From assembly GCA_031555145.1 (NCBI GenBank), contig JAVBUR010000031.1:1-47298 (forward strand): DNA of 47,298 nucleotides, written 5' to 3'. Source of the stretch: JAJDIA01 sp031555145 (GTDB lineage Bacteria > Bacteroidota > Bacteroidia > Bacteroidales > Tannerellaceae). The notes under the pieces are model-generated. The model saw nothing but the letters and a program-made list of their open reading frames with translations. It was not told where the DNA came from and did not search any database. Shown piece after piece: positions 14,303-22,978 of the stretch. A program made the position numbers and the translations under genes. Positions within the stretch are counted from its first letter, which is position 1, and the number at the start of each line of letters is the position of its first letter.

Positions 14303-16102
14303 TTATGAAACCACAATCCCCATTTTCTTCATCAGAAAGCAGGCGTTCATGTTCTGTGCTACTCCTTCACGTAACAGGTAAGAGAAAGACAATTCTTCGT
14401 TTTTGATATCTGCTTCGAAACGGAAGTTCTTTACTTCGTCAGGAAACTCCTGTTCGAGTGAGCCGAGTAACAGGTCGTGGGTGGCTATGATACCGCAGGT
14501 ACGGCAGGAGATGAGCTGTCTCATGAGGGCGATGGAGCCTTTTTGTTTATCAACGGAGTTGGTGCCTTTTAATATCTCATCCAGAATGATAAAGAGTTCT
14601 TCCCCAGCTTGTAAGCGGTCGATGATCATCTTCAATCGTTTCAGTTCCGAGAAGAAATAGGATTCATTGCTTATCAGTGAGTCTGATGTCCGCAGGCTTG
14701 TGACCAGGCTGGCCGGATATACACGGAGTGAATCGGCACAGGCCGGAGCGCCTATACAAGCCAGCAGATAATTGACTCCCACTGTCCGCAGGTATGTACT
14801 CTTCCCTGCCATATTTGCTCCCGTAATGATCAGGAATGAGGGATGGCGGGTGAGTGCAATATCATTCTTTATACACACATCCCGGTGAAGCAGGGGATGG
14901 CCCAGTCCTTTCCCTTCCAGTTCAAAGTAGGTATCACTGATGTCTGCATAGGTATATGCCGGATGGTTAAAGTCGAATGTGGCTAATGAACTAAAGGCAT
15001 CGAAACGTGCCAGTGCCTCCAGCCACTGAGGAATATGTGCTGCCTGTTCCTTTTTCCATCGCTCCAGCAACAGGGCATGGCGGATATCACGCAGGTAAAA
15101 GATATTCAACAGAACGCCGATAAAACTTCCTCGCTGGTCAAGCCCTCCGATATAACGCGACAACTGCTTGATCGCCTGTGAGGCTGTCTGCCCTTTTTCT
15201 CCTGTCAACTGATGGCTGATAGTCTGTAATTCGGACGAGTTGAAAGATTGCTTCTCAATACTCTTCATCAGATTGGCATAGATATGGAAAATCCGCTCCA
15301 TCTTATTGACCTTATTATGCAATTCGTTGACCTTCGTAATTGGGCTATAGCCGACCAGGAAACAGACACAAAACCATATACTGGCGAGCGACCAGTTCAG
15401 TAGCCCGAGTACACAAGCCGCCGGAATCACCACCCAAAGGAACGGCACACCAAGCAACAATACCTTCCAGAAGCGATTATTCAGAAAATAGTTTTTCCCT
15501 TCCGTCAACGCCGAAAGGATATGGGCATCATTTTGCTTGCCGGGTTTTCGTTGTCCTGTTACATAGAAATGTTGCCGGAGATCTGTATATGTGACAAGTT
15601 CCCGAATGGCATCCTGTCTGTTTTGAATGGCCTCTTTGTCGGTAAGCGGATGCATAAACCATTCGGCCAACATTTCACGTCCACCATGGGTCACGGTGCG
15701 GTTGATGGACTGGAATATAGACTGTTCGCCAAATAAATCGAGGTCCAGACTGAACGAATGGTCGGCCGACATTTTATCTATAGCCCCGTCAAAAGCGCTG
15801 AAATCATAGTTGAGTCCATTATATTCTGCCTTGTTCAGCGCTTCCAACGCCTCATAGTAGTTCTTTTGAGCGAAAAGCCGGGTATGATAGAACATCAACG
15901 CTGCAAACGGAAATATCAACAAGCACCCTATCCCAACCAATACCGGCCAGTCCGCCGCCCGGCAAAACCAAAATGCTGCTACTGCCGCCACTACCAGCGC
16001 CAGACGGATGCTTCCCATCAAATGTATCTGTTTCCTCAGATAGGCTGCCCGCAGCGAGTAAGCCTCTATATTCTCGTTGTAATAAGCAAATATACTTTTC
16101 AT
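14303..16102 (-). CDS. Membrane-associated MutS-like ATPase
   Basis: A 599-residue protein. The N-terminus carries two close hydrophobic segments (about 30-75) and another pair lies near residues 215-265. The C-terminal MutS ATPase domain has Walker A ITGANMAGKSTYLRT at about 420-434 and Walker B LFIILDEILKGTNS near 505. There is no mismatch-binding domain I, so it is not MutS itself. Proteins of this build are widespread in Bacteroidetes and have no established function. The ATG at 16100-16102 is chosen because the longer reading overlaps the divergent pldA promoter region. Confidence 0.85.
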   Translation of the reverse strand: MKSIFAYYNENIEAYSLRAAYLRKQIHLMGSIRLALVVAAVAAFWFCRAADWPVLVGIGCLLIFPFAALMFYHTRLFAQKNYYEALEALNKAEYNGLNYDFSAFDGAIDKMSADHSFSLDLDLFGEQSIFQSINRTVTHGGREMLAEWFMHPLTDKEAIQNRQDAIRELVTYTDLRQHFYVTGQRKPGKQNDAHILSALTEGKNYFLNNRFWKVLLLGVPFLWVVIPAACVLGLLNWSLASIWFCVCFLVGYSPITKVNELHNKVNKMERIFHIYANLMKSIEKQSFNSSELQTISHQLTGEKGQTASQAIKQLSRYIGGLDQRGSFIGVLLNIFYLRDIRHALLLERWKKEQAAHIPQWLEALARFDAFSSLATFDFNHPAYTYADISDTYFELEGKGLGHPLLHRDVCIKNDIALTRHPSFLIITGANMAGKSTYLRTVGVNYLLACIGAPACADSLRVYPASLVTSLRTSDSLISNESYFFSELKRLKMIIDRLQAGEELFIILDEILKGTNSVDKQKGSIALMRQLISCRTCGIIATHDLLLGSLEQEFPDEVKNFRFEADIKNEELSFSYLLREGVAQNMNACFLMKKMGIVVS

Positions 16103-16171
16103 GGGCGTAAAGGTAGTACTTTTTGATATTTTGGGCTTATCTTTAGGGCTGCTTAAAATAGACACCTGTTT

Positions 16172-17011
16172 ATGAAGAGACTAAAGATAGTTTTATTTTT
16201 ACTATTGTTCCCATTTGCCGTTATAAACAGCCAGGTTTTAGAGACTGGTTTTGTCCAATCCGCCTATAATGCCGATAGTGTACGTGCAGAGCTGGAGAAG
16301 GCTCCTTATTTTACCTTGTTTAAAGACAACTACTTCATCGGTGGCATCCCTTTAAATGAGAAACCTACGCAGGCAAACTCAGATGTTAAGTTTCAGGTCA
16401 GTGTCTTCCAACGCCTCACCAAAAGTACACTCCCTTTCGATACCTACCTCTTCCTGCAATATACCCAGAAAGTTTTTTGGAATATACTCGAACATTCCCT
16501 CCCCATCCGTGACATCAACTTCAATCCCGGTCTTGGACTCGGGCATCTGATCATCCACCAAAACCATTATATTGGTAAAGCCTACCTGATGCTTGAACAT
16601 GAATCCAACGGCAAGGACAGCCTTGTCTCCCGCAGTTGGAACCGCCTGTCGCTTGGGGTGGCCATCGAACTGAATAAAAATTGGCAGGTGCAGTTCAAGG
16701 GATGGATCCCCTTTATCGACAGTCGTCGAAATAAAGACTTAGTCACCTATGCCGGTATCGCGCAGTTTGGCGGAAACTACCGTGCCTCCAATAAACGTTT
16801 CAACGCCGGGCTGATCTTAACTCCCCGCAAGGACTGGGGTGATTTTAACACACAAGTGGAACTCAGTTATAAGATCAGCAAGAGCGAAAACCAATACCTC
16901 TTCTTGCAATACTATAACGGCTATGCCGAGAACCTCCTCGAATACAAACAGTTTAAGAGCATGCTCCGCATCGGCTTTGCTATTAAGCCCGGCGACTTCA
17001 GTCTCTTTTGA
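16172..17011 (+). CDS. pldA: Outer-membrane phospholipase A (OMPLA) family
   Basis: A 279-residue protein with a Sec signal (about 1-20, ending INSQ). The OMPLA active site is intact: H143 and S145 in EHESNG, and N157 in SRSWNR, close to the E. coli mature numbering H142, S144 and N156. The family is a calcium-dependent, dimerisation-activated beta-barrel that hydrolyses phospholipids misplaced in the outer leaflet. The C-terminal residue is Phe, as usual for outer-membrane barrels. It is divergent from the MutS-like gene with 69 bp between them, and is followed by a hairpin terminator. Confidence 0.92.
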   Translation: MKRLKIVLFLLLFPFAVINSQVLETGFVQSAYNADSVRAELEKAPYFTLFKDNYFIGGIPLNEKPTQANSDVKFQVSVFQRLTKSTLPFDTYLFLQYTQKVFWNILEHSLPIRDINFNPGLGLGHLIIHQNHYIGKAYLMLEHESNGKDSLVSRSWNRLSLGVAIELNKNWQVQFKGWIPFIDSRRNKDLVTYAGIAQFGGNYRASNKRFNAGLILTPRKDWGDFNTQVELSYKISKSENQYLFLQYYNGYAENLLEYKQFKSMLRIGFAIKPGDFSLF

Positions 17012-17034
17012 AACAACGAACTGCAAAAAGAAAA

Positions 17035-17080
17035 TCCCGGTTTGAACAGCGCCAAACCGGGAGATTTACTAATTTTTTCT
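17035..17080. terminator. Bidirectional terminator between pldA and the TonB receptor gene
   Basis: A perfect 9-bp stem (tcccggttt at 17035-17043 with aaaccggga at 17054-17062) lies between the convergent ends. On the minus strand it is followed at once by TTTTCTTTTT, and on the plus strand by a T-rich stretch, so it may serve both genes. Confidence 0.85.
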
Positions 17081-17092
17081 ATTGTAGGAATA

Positions 17093-19426
17093 TCAAAACT
17101 CAATTTTGTAGCTAATATTCGGTATGACAATCGATTCTTTATTCTCGTCCACCCCATGGGTAAAGAAGTTGTATCGATGTCCATAGAAGTCCTTGTATCC
17201 GGTTAGATTGATGATTTTCAGTGCAAATTCATGTGACTTCTTATGCTTGTTGATTTTATAACTTACTGATGTATGGGCTATAAATGCGGCAGGCAACTGT
17301 TTGGAAAATGCCTGATTCTCATCATAAATAACATCTTGACCTATGATAGATTGTGATTCATTTATTGGCGAATACCTGTCCCCCCCTTGATACATGAGCC
17401 GGGTATTGGCACTTAACCTGTTTTGTTTGCTCTTGACCATCATCCATTCTTTACCTATCAGTAAGTTAAAGGCATAATTCCGGTTATAACGGGAGTTATA
17501 CCAAGTGTCATTCCCTCCTTTGTATTTTGCGTTGAAGACAGAAGCCGTTACCAGGTAATAATACCCTTGGGAAATGTATTTTTCAAATGTCAAATCCACG
17601 CCATAATTTAACCCTTCGCCGCTATTTACCAGTTTGTCTTTAATAAACCACTCTCCTTGCAGATTGACAAAAGAGAAGGTGCTGTCTGCAATGACAGGCA
17701 CATCGTACAAATACTGTATATAAGGCTCTATTTTAAGGTTGTAACTACCCCCGATATCCCAGTTGTAAGACAATACCAGGTGATGGGCTTTTGTAAAATC
17801 AAGGTCTTTATTGATTTGTTCTCCTGTCTCTGACTTGGTAAAGTAGTAGTTCAACATCTCTAATCGGCTATGAAGCCCATACGCCAACCCAAGCGATTGG
17901 TTGGTGGCAAACTGCCATTTTAAGCCAGCGCGGGGTTCGATGGTATAGTGATTGTTGAGGGTGAAGAGTTGTGAAGTCAATCCGAGATTCAGCATCCAAT
18001 TATTCGACAAGGAAAAAGAGGAGTTGGTATATGCCGCTATTAATGAACTAAAGCCTGATTCATCAGTAAGGGTTTGTATAACCGGTTTTTCCCCTGCATC
18101 TTTTAACAGCATATCATATTTTAATCCGGTGAGTCGTATTCCGGTCTTGTTGGTATGTCTGGAACTGAACTTCTTATTGAATGAAGAGGATAGGATGAAA
18201 TTCCAATTGGTATTGTTGATGGCATTCTGAGGGGTTAATTGCATGCCCTCATTCATCCGCTCGGTATGTAAGTCCAATCCGCTTACTGTGGCTGCTAACG
18301 CAGTCTTGAAAAAGGCATTTTCACCTACATATAGTTTGTGCTCTCCGCCCACTGCACCCATATATTGTTTTACATCCTGTGATTCAAGGTCTTGCATGTA
18401 CTCCCATTCTGTTTGCCTGCTTTTGGCTATTTGACCGGACCGGTCCGTCAATCCTATACCCCAAACCGAGAATACCCCTGCCTTTTGAGTGGGAAAGTTC
18501 AACTTGAAAGACAAGTCCTGATATTTGGTGCCATCTGCATTCTCTGGCAGGAGGGAGGATAATAGATCCAGGGTGGAGTAACGATAGTTAAAAATGTAAG
18601 AAGCGTTCCCTCCTTTTTTGAACGGGCCTTCCGACGCCAGGTCTATACCAATGAGGCCTACCTGAACCGTGTTTTCCCGTTTTTGGTTATTCCCTTTGCG
18701 TAAGTGAATATCGAAAACGCCAGACAACGCATTGTTATATTCGGCAGGGAAAGCCCCCGTGAAGAAATCGGAATTACCGAGTACCTGGCTACTCAATGCC
18801 GTAAGTCCGCCTCCGCCAAAAGTAGCGACATCGGCAAAATGGTTCGGATTGGGTATCTCCACATCCTCCATCCTCCATTGCAGGAATTTAGGTGAATTGC
18901 CTCTTACCACGATGCCGTTGTTGCCTATGCTGCTGCTTACCCCTGCAAATGACGAAGCCAAACGGGCAGGGTCGTCAAAACCGCCTGCGTAACGGCTTGC
19001 TTCCTCAACGCTCAGCATACGCCCGCTGGCAATCGTCATTGAGTTCAATGGTTCAGACTTCTTGATTTTAGGCTTAACAACAAGTTCGCTTAGTTGCGTT
19101 GTGTTCTCTTTGAGTTGAATTTCCAGGAACACCTCTTTGGATGATGTGACGGAAATATCTTTTAAGATGACAGGTTCATACCCTACAAAGGATGCTTGGA
19201 ATTCATGCCTGCCGACAGGTACATGTGAAATAACAAATTGCCCTAATGAATCACTTGTGGCACCTATGGGAGGCGATATGCTTGTTACACTGACGGTTGC
19301 ATACTCCAAAGCGCTACCCGATGCGTTGTCTTGTATGATACCTCGAATGGTCTGAGTGAATTGAGCGCTTGCCATTGCGGGAAGCAATGAGATTAAGAAG
19401 AAAAGTGTTAGAGTTCTTTTTGTCAT
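17093..19426 (-). CDS. TonB-dependent outer-membrane receptor with CarboxypepD_reg-like domain
   Basis: A 777-residue protein with a Sec signal (1-21). It has an N-terminal carboxypeptidase-regulatory-like domain (about 25-110, GIIQDNASGSALEYATV), a plug domain (about 120-240, with VVRGNSPKFLQWRMEDVEI) and a beta-barrel ending in IEF, the usual C-terminal aromatic signal. It is shorter than SusC proteins and there is no SusD partner, so it is not a polysaccharide locus. It lies 89 bp after an MFS efflux gene with a LuxR-type regulator ahead of that. A near-consensus -7 (TTACTTTG on the minus strand, 19443-19450) could give it its own transcript. The substrate is unknown; iron complexes or another small molecule are possible. 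Confidence 0.9.
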   Translation of the reverse strand: MTKRTLTLFFLISLLPAMASAQFTQTIRGIIQDNASGSALEYATVSVTSISPPIGATSDSLGQFVISHVPVGRHEFQASFVGYEPVILKDISVTSSKEVFLEIQLKENTTQLSELVVKPKIKKSEPLNSMTIASGRMLSVEEASRYAGGFDDPARLASSFAGVSSSIGNNGIVVRGNSPKFLQWRMEDVEIPNPNHFADVATFGGGGLTALSSQVLGNSDFFTGAFPAEYNNALSGVFDIHLRKGNNQKRENTVQVGLIGIDLASEGPFKKGGNASYIFNYRYSTLDLLSSLLPENADGTKYQDLSFKLNFPTQKAGVFSVWGIGLTDRSGQIAKSRQTEWEYMQDLESQDVKQYMGAVGGEHKLYVGENAFFKTALAATVSGLDLHTERMNEGMQLTPQNAINNTNWNFILSSSFNKKFSSRHTNKTGIRLTGLKYDMLLKDAGEKPVIQTLTDESGFSSLIAAYTNSSFSLSNNWMLNLGLTSQLFTLNNHYTIEPRAGLKWQFATNQSLGLAYGLHSRLEMLNYYFTKSETGEQINKDLDFTKAHHLVLSYNWDIGGSYNLKIEPYIQYLYDVPVIADSTFSFVNLQGEWFIKDKLVNSGEGLNYGVDLTFEKYISQGYYYLVTASVFNAKYKGGNDTWYNSRYNRNYAFNLLIGKEWMMVKSKQNRLSANTRLMYQGGDRYSPINESQSIIGQDVIYDENQAFSKQLPAAFIAHTSVSYKINKHKKSHEFALKIINLTGYKDFYGHRYNFFTHGVDENKESIVIPNISYKIEF

Positions 19427-19515
19427 GATTTAAAAGTTTATGCAAAGTAACGCAGACGTACGTACCGGGACAATACTGAAAATTCAGTAATTTGAGATAA
19501 GGCAGCGTGTAGTAT

Positions 19516-20727
19516 TTAGCAGGGAATAGCCTTGTGGTAGGCTCTTTTAAAGATAGGAAATGTGGCAATAATAAGAAGGATAGCAAGTCCGCTCATCACA
19601 TTGTGTATATGCATGGCTGAGCCCAAAAAGACAAATAGAAATTGAACGATTACGGAAGCGATATATCCGGCAAACTGATTCAGGAAGTTGACTAATGCCG
19701 AAGAGTGGCTGCGTTTGGAGGTGAAGACAGTCATCGCATTGCGAATGGCAAGAAGTGTATGGCCACCAAATCCGATACTGAAAACCAATATCACAAATGC
19801 AAGTTCAATCACCGAATGGCTACCTGTAATCATATAGAACAACAATGACGCAAGTAATGCCAATACTGCGACAACGCTGTTAAATAAATAAGCCGCAACG
19901 ATCCCCTGTTTTTTCTCTATATAAATGACAGGAAATTGCCCCATGATTATCCCTGCGATAACAGGTACTGAGATAAGACCATAAACTGACGGTGTAAGTC
20001 CCAATTGGTCGATAAACATAAATGAGGAATAATTCATCAGTGCTCCCTGAAACAGAAAACAGACCAGAGAAGTACTGATCAACCCCACGAATTTCGACCG
20101 AAACAAAATCCGATAGTAGCTTGTGGCTACTTGTTTAATAGAGATACGATTGTTTTGTACAGGAGGCGGAGGGGTTGTCTGGCTGATAAATAGGGAAGCA
20201 AATAGCGATAGCGCCGCTACAATGTAAAAGTTATATTGCCACGAAAAAGTATCGGTAACAATACCTCCGATGATAGGTGCGGCCAGTGGAGCGAAACTCA
20301 ATATAATAGTCAGGTATGAAAATATCGATGTAATGTTTTTTTGATTGGAGCTTTGTCCGATCCATGTCTGTCCGACAATGGTAATCGTTGCTGCGCCAGC
20401 TGCCTGTAACGCCCACCCCGACAGCATAAGCCCGAATTGTGACGCCACTGATGAGATGGTAGCTCCTAAAAAGATCACTATTGACGCCCCCGCCAATTGA
20501 TGTTTCTTGTCCCAAGCATCTCCGACCACCCCTGCAACGAGCAAAGTCAGCGACAAGGTTAAGTAGTAGACGGACATGGTGTTGCCAGCCTGTGACTGGT
20601 TAAGGCTAAAATATCCGGCAATATCGGGCAACGATGGAATATAGATATAGGGAGCAATATTCGACACAAAACTGATTGTCAAAAGCGGAATAAGTGCGAT
20701 GAATAGATTGCTGCCCTGCTTTTTCAT
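19516..20727 (-). CDS. MFS drug-efflux transporter, Bcr/CflA type
   Basis: A 403-residue inner-membrane protein with about twelve hydrophobic segments. The early YIYIPSLPDIA and GDAWDKK stretches match the Bcr/CflA proton-antiport drug exporter subfamily. The first ATG (20725-20727, MKKQGSNLF) is used; a TTG two codons upstream is the alternative. It begins 15 bp after the LuxR-type regulator's stop, so the two are almost surely co-transcribed. The exported compound is not known. Confidence 0.88.
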   Translation of the reverse strand: MKKQGSNLFIALIPLLTISFVSNIAPYIYIPSLPDIAGYFSLNQSQAGNTMSVYYLTLSLTLLVAGVVGDAWDKKHQLAGASIVIFLGATISSVASQFGLMLSGWALQAAGAATITIVGQTWIGQSSNQKNITSIFSYLTIILSFAPLAAPIIGGIVTDTFSWQYNFYIVAALSLFASLFISQTTPPPPVQNNRISIKQVATSYYRILFRSKFVGLISTSLVCFLFQGALMNYSSFMFIDQLGLTPSVYGLISVPVIAGIIMGQFPVIYIEKKQGIVAAYLFNSVVAVLALLASLLFYMITGSHSVIELAFVILVFSIGFGGHTLLAIRNAMTVFTSKRSHSSALVNFLNQFAGYIASVIVQFLFVFLGSAMHIHNVMSGLAILLIIATFPIFKRAYHKAIPC

Positions 20728-20742
20728 GATCAATCCGATCCT

Positions 20743-21477
20743 CTAATGATCAAACAGCCCGAGGGCGATGGCGTACTTCACTGCTTCCATGGAGGTGTCG
20801 ACATTGAGCTTTTCCAATATTCGCTGCCTGTGCGTGTTGACCGTGTGTGTACTAATACAAAGTTTTGTGGAGATTTCCTTGCTTAAAAGTCCCTCATGGA
20901 TCAATCTCAAAATAGATATTTCTCTATCCGAGAGTATCGATTTGCTGTTGAAAAAGGTGTCTATCGGAGAAATGAAATCTCCTGTTTTGAAATTGATCAA
21001 CTTCGAATCGACTCGGTAAGGAGGTGATTGATTGGGAGAAATATCCATCATACTAAACGTGAGCCAGATATTCCCCTTACAGTCCGTTTCAAGCACCTGC
21101 ATTTGTTCTGTTACACGCCGGAACATGCCTTTGATATTAATTCTATACTCTCTTACAAGTTTCTGGTTGGCTGCATTTTTATTTCCGATAAGAAAGTGGC
21201 GCATGCAGTTTATACCGTTACACATAACCGCCTCAAAATCATCCGGATGAATCTGAATATCATCATATTCGTTACATCCGAACAACTCTTTGTGATTGGA
21301 GGAGACCCAAACATGTTCTTTCCGGAAATTGTCAAATATCGTAATGGAGTTGTTAGACCATTTGGATATTTCAGTCATAACTTCAATATGATGCTCTAAA
21401 ATAGAGTAGTCAAGCAATGATTCGTCAAATTTTAACGAATCCATTACCTCGCAGTATATTACTTCTAAATCAGTCAT
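20743..21477 (-). CDS. PAS-like sensor with LuxR-type DNA-binding domain
   Basis: A 244-residue cytoplasmic regulator. The N-terminal part (about 35-160) has a PAS-like pattern with IHPDDF and a following YRINIKGMFRRVTEQ strand. The C-terminal 65 residues form a LuxR-type helix-turn-helix: LSDREISILRLIHEGLLSKE and IS.HTVNTHRQRILEKLNV. It lacks a receiver domain, so it probably responds to a bound ligand or redox state rather than phosphorylation. It heads the cluster with the MFS pump and the TonB receptor and is the obvious candidate to control them. No strong -7 element was found upstream. Confidence 0.88.
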   Translation of the reverse strand: MTDLEVIYCEVMDSLKFDESLLDYSILEHHIEVMTEISKWSNNSITIFDNFRKEHVWVSSNHKELFGCNEYDDIQIHPDDFEAVMCNGINCMRHFLIGNKNAANQKLVREYRINIKGMFRRVTEQMQVLETDCKGNIWLTFSMMDISPNQSPPYRVDSKLINFKTGDFISPIDTFFNSKSILSDREISILRLIHEGLLSKEISTKLCISTHTVNTHRQRILEKLNVDTSMEAVKYAIALGLFDH

Positions 21478-21522
21478 AGAGACTTATGGTCTTTTTGCAT
21501 TTTGCGGCAAGCAGATAATAAG

Positions 21523-21573
21523 AAGAGCCAAACAAAAGACTTTACCAGTGTAGGTTGTCTTCGTTTGGCTCTT
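21523..21573 (-). terminator. Terminator after the serine palmitoyltransferase gene
   Basis: A perfect 11-bp stem (21523-21533 with 21563-21573) encloses a second inner 5-bp pairing (aagac at 21536-21540 with gtctt at 21557-21561). On the minus strand it ends in CTTATT. It lies just beyond the leftward gene that ends at 21595. Confidence 0.8.
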
Positions 21574-21594
21574 ATATACTTTTGTGTAAGACTC

Positions 21595-22782
21595 TTATTT
21601 AATAATGTGATGTTTCTTGAATACTCTGCCGATTGTTTCCAGTGCAAAGTCAAGCTGCGCCTTCGTATGTGTAGCCATTAGCGAGAAGCGGATCAGCGTA
21701 TCTTCCGGAGCAACCGCCGGTGAAACGACCGGATTGACAAAGATACCTTCTTCGAACAATTCCTTTACAACGAGGAATGTCAGGTTGTTGTCACGGATGT
21801 AAAGCGGGATGATCGGGGTGGATGTGTGACCAATCTCGCATCCGAGTGAACGGAAACCTTCCAATGCATAATGTGTCAGATCCCACAAATGTGTGATACG
21901 TTCCGGTTCGCTCAGCATAATATCCAGGGCTGCTCCTGCAGCAGCCGTAGCCGCCGGTGTGTTGCTGGCACTGAAGATATACGAACGTGAATTATGACGG
22001 AGGTAATTGATCACTTCTTTGTCTGAGGCAATGAAACCTCCGATCGAAGCCAGTGACTTGCTGAATGTTCCCATGATTAGATCAACATCATCAGTTACAC
22101 CGAAATGGTTACAGGTGCCACGTCCGTGGTCGCCCAATACACCGAGTCCGTGTGCTTCATCGACCATAATGCTGGCATTGTATTTTTTGGCCAGTTCAAC
22201 GATCTTCGGCAGGTTGGCGATATCACCTTCCATGCTGAATACGCCGTCGATCACGATCAGCTTCACCTTGTCGGGTTCGCATTTCTGGAGTTGTTTCTCC
22301 AACGAATCCATATCGTTGTGTTTGTATTTTAGTTTGGTCGAGAACGACAGACGATGACCTTCAATGATCGAAGCGTGGTCGTATTCATCCCAGATAATAT
22401 AATCTTCACGTCCTGTCAGGCAGGATACGACGCCTAAGTTTACCTGGAATCCGGTAGAATAGACAATAGCATCTTCTTTACCGACAAAGGCAGCCAGCCG
22501 TTGTTCCAGTTCTACATGTATGTCTAAGGTACCGTTCAGAAAACGGGAGCCGGCGCAACCTGTTCCGTATTTTTTGATGGCATTGATAGCGGCCTCTTTT
22601 ACTTTCGGGTGGTTGGTCAGTCCCAGGTAGGCATTGGAACCAAACATCAGCACTTTCTTGCCGCTGATGGTCACTTCCGTATCCTGGTCGCTTTCGATCA
22701 TGCGAAAATAAGGATAAATACCTGCAGCCATTGCCTGCTGAGGGGCGTCGTACTTAGAAAGTTTCTCTTGTAATAGTTTCAT
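21595..22782 (-). CDS. spt: Serine palmitoyltransferase (alpha-oxoamine synthase)
   Basis: A 395-residue PLP enzyme of the alpha-oxoamine synthase family. Landmarks: GTGCAGSRFLNGT (about 73-85), H137 in YDHAS (PLP stacking), D208 and H211 in VDEAHG, and the PLP lysine K242 in GTFSKSLAS. It condenses serine with a fatty acyl-CoA to 3-ketosphinganine, the first step of the dihydroceramide lipids typical of Bacteroidales. The sequence strongly resembles the Bacteroides/Porphyromonas SPT proteins rather than Kbl or BioF, although those share the fold. The ATG at 22780-22782 is preferred to a TTG two codons upstream. It is divergent from a lipid-kinase gene, about 200 bp apart. Confidence 0.85.
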   Translation of the reverse strand: MKLLQEKLSKYDAPQQAMAAGIYPYFRMIESDQDTEVTISGKKVLMFGSNAYLGLTNHPKVKEAAINAIKKYGTGCAGSRFLNGTLDIHVELEQRLAAFVGKEDAIVYSTGFQVNLGVVSCLTGREDYIIWDEYDHASIIEGHRLSFSTKLKYKHNDMDSLEKQLQKCEPDKVKLIVIDGVFSMEGDIANLPKIVELAKKYNASIMVDEAHGLGVLGDHGRGTCNHFGVTDDVDLIMGTFSKSLASIGGFIASDKEVINYLRHNSRSYIFSASNTPAATAAAGAALDIMLSEPERITHLWDLTHYALEGFRSLGCEIGHTSTPIIPLYIRDNNLTFLVVKELFEEGIFVNPVVSPAVAPEDTLIRFSLMATHTKAQLDFALETIGRVFKKHHIIK

Positions 22783-22876
22783 ACTCAATAAGGAGATGAA
22801 TTGTCTCGTTAATAGTTTATTCTAAAAGACCTCAAATCAGGACGCATGCGTAAATCACATTTCCCAAATTCAGCCG

Positions 22877-22884
22877 CAAAAGTA
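22877..22884 (-). promoter_or_regulatory. -7 element of spt
   Basis: On the minus strand TACTTTTG matches TAnnTTTG, 95 bp before the spt ATG, leaving a long leader of roughly 85-90 nt. Confidence 0.5.
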
Positions 22885-22937
22885 GTAAAAAAATAACTTA
22901 TAGAGGCTCAAATGCTTTAAAAGTTTTAATAAAGCTC

Positions 22938-22945
22938 TATTTTTG
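22938..22945 (+). promoter_or_regulatory. -7 element of the lipid-kinase gene
   Basis: TATTTTTG matches TAnnTTTG 34 bp before the ATG at 22979. It overlaps the TTG start of the longer open frame (22943), which rules that start out. Confidence 0.55.
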
Positions 22946-22978
22946 TCATCTGTTAGTAAACGGATAAGAAAAAGTAAG

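Noticed and set aside
21595..22782. 2-amino-3-ketobutyrate CoA ligase (kbl)
   Set aside because: Same fold, but there is no tdh neighbour and the sequence resembles Bacteroidales serine palmitoyltransferases more closely.
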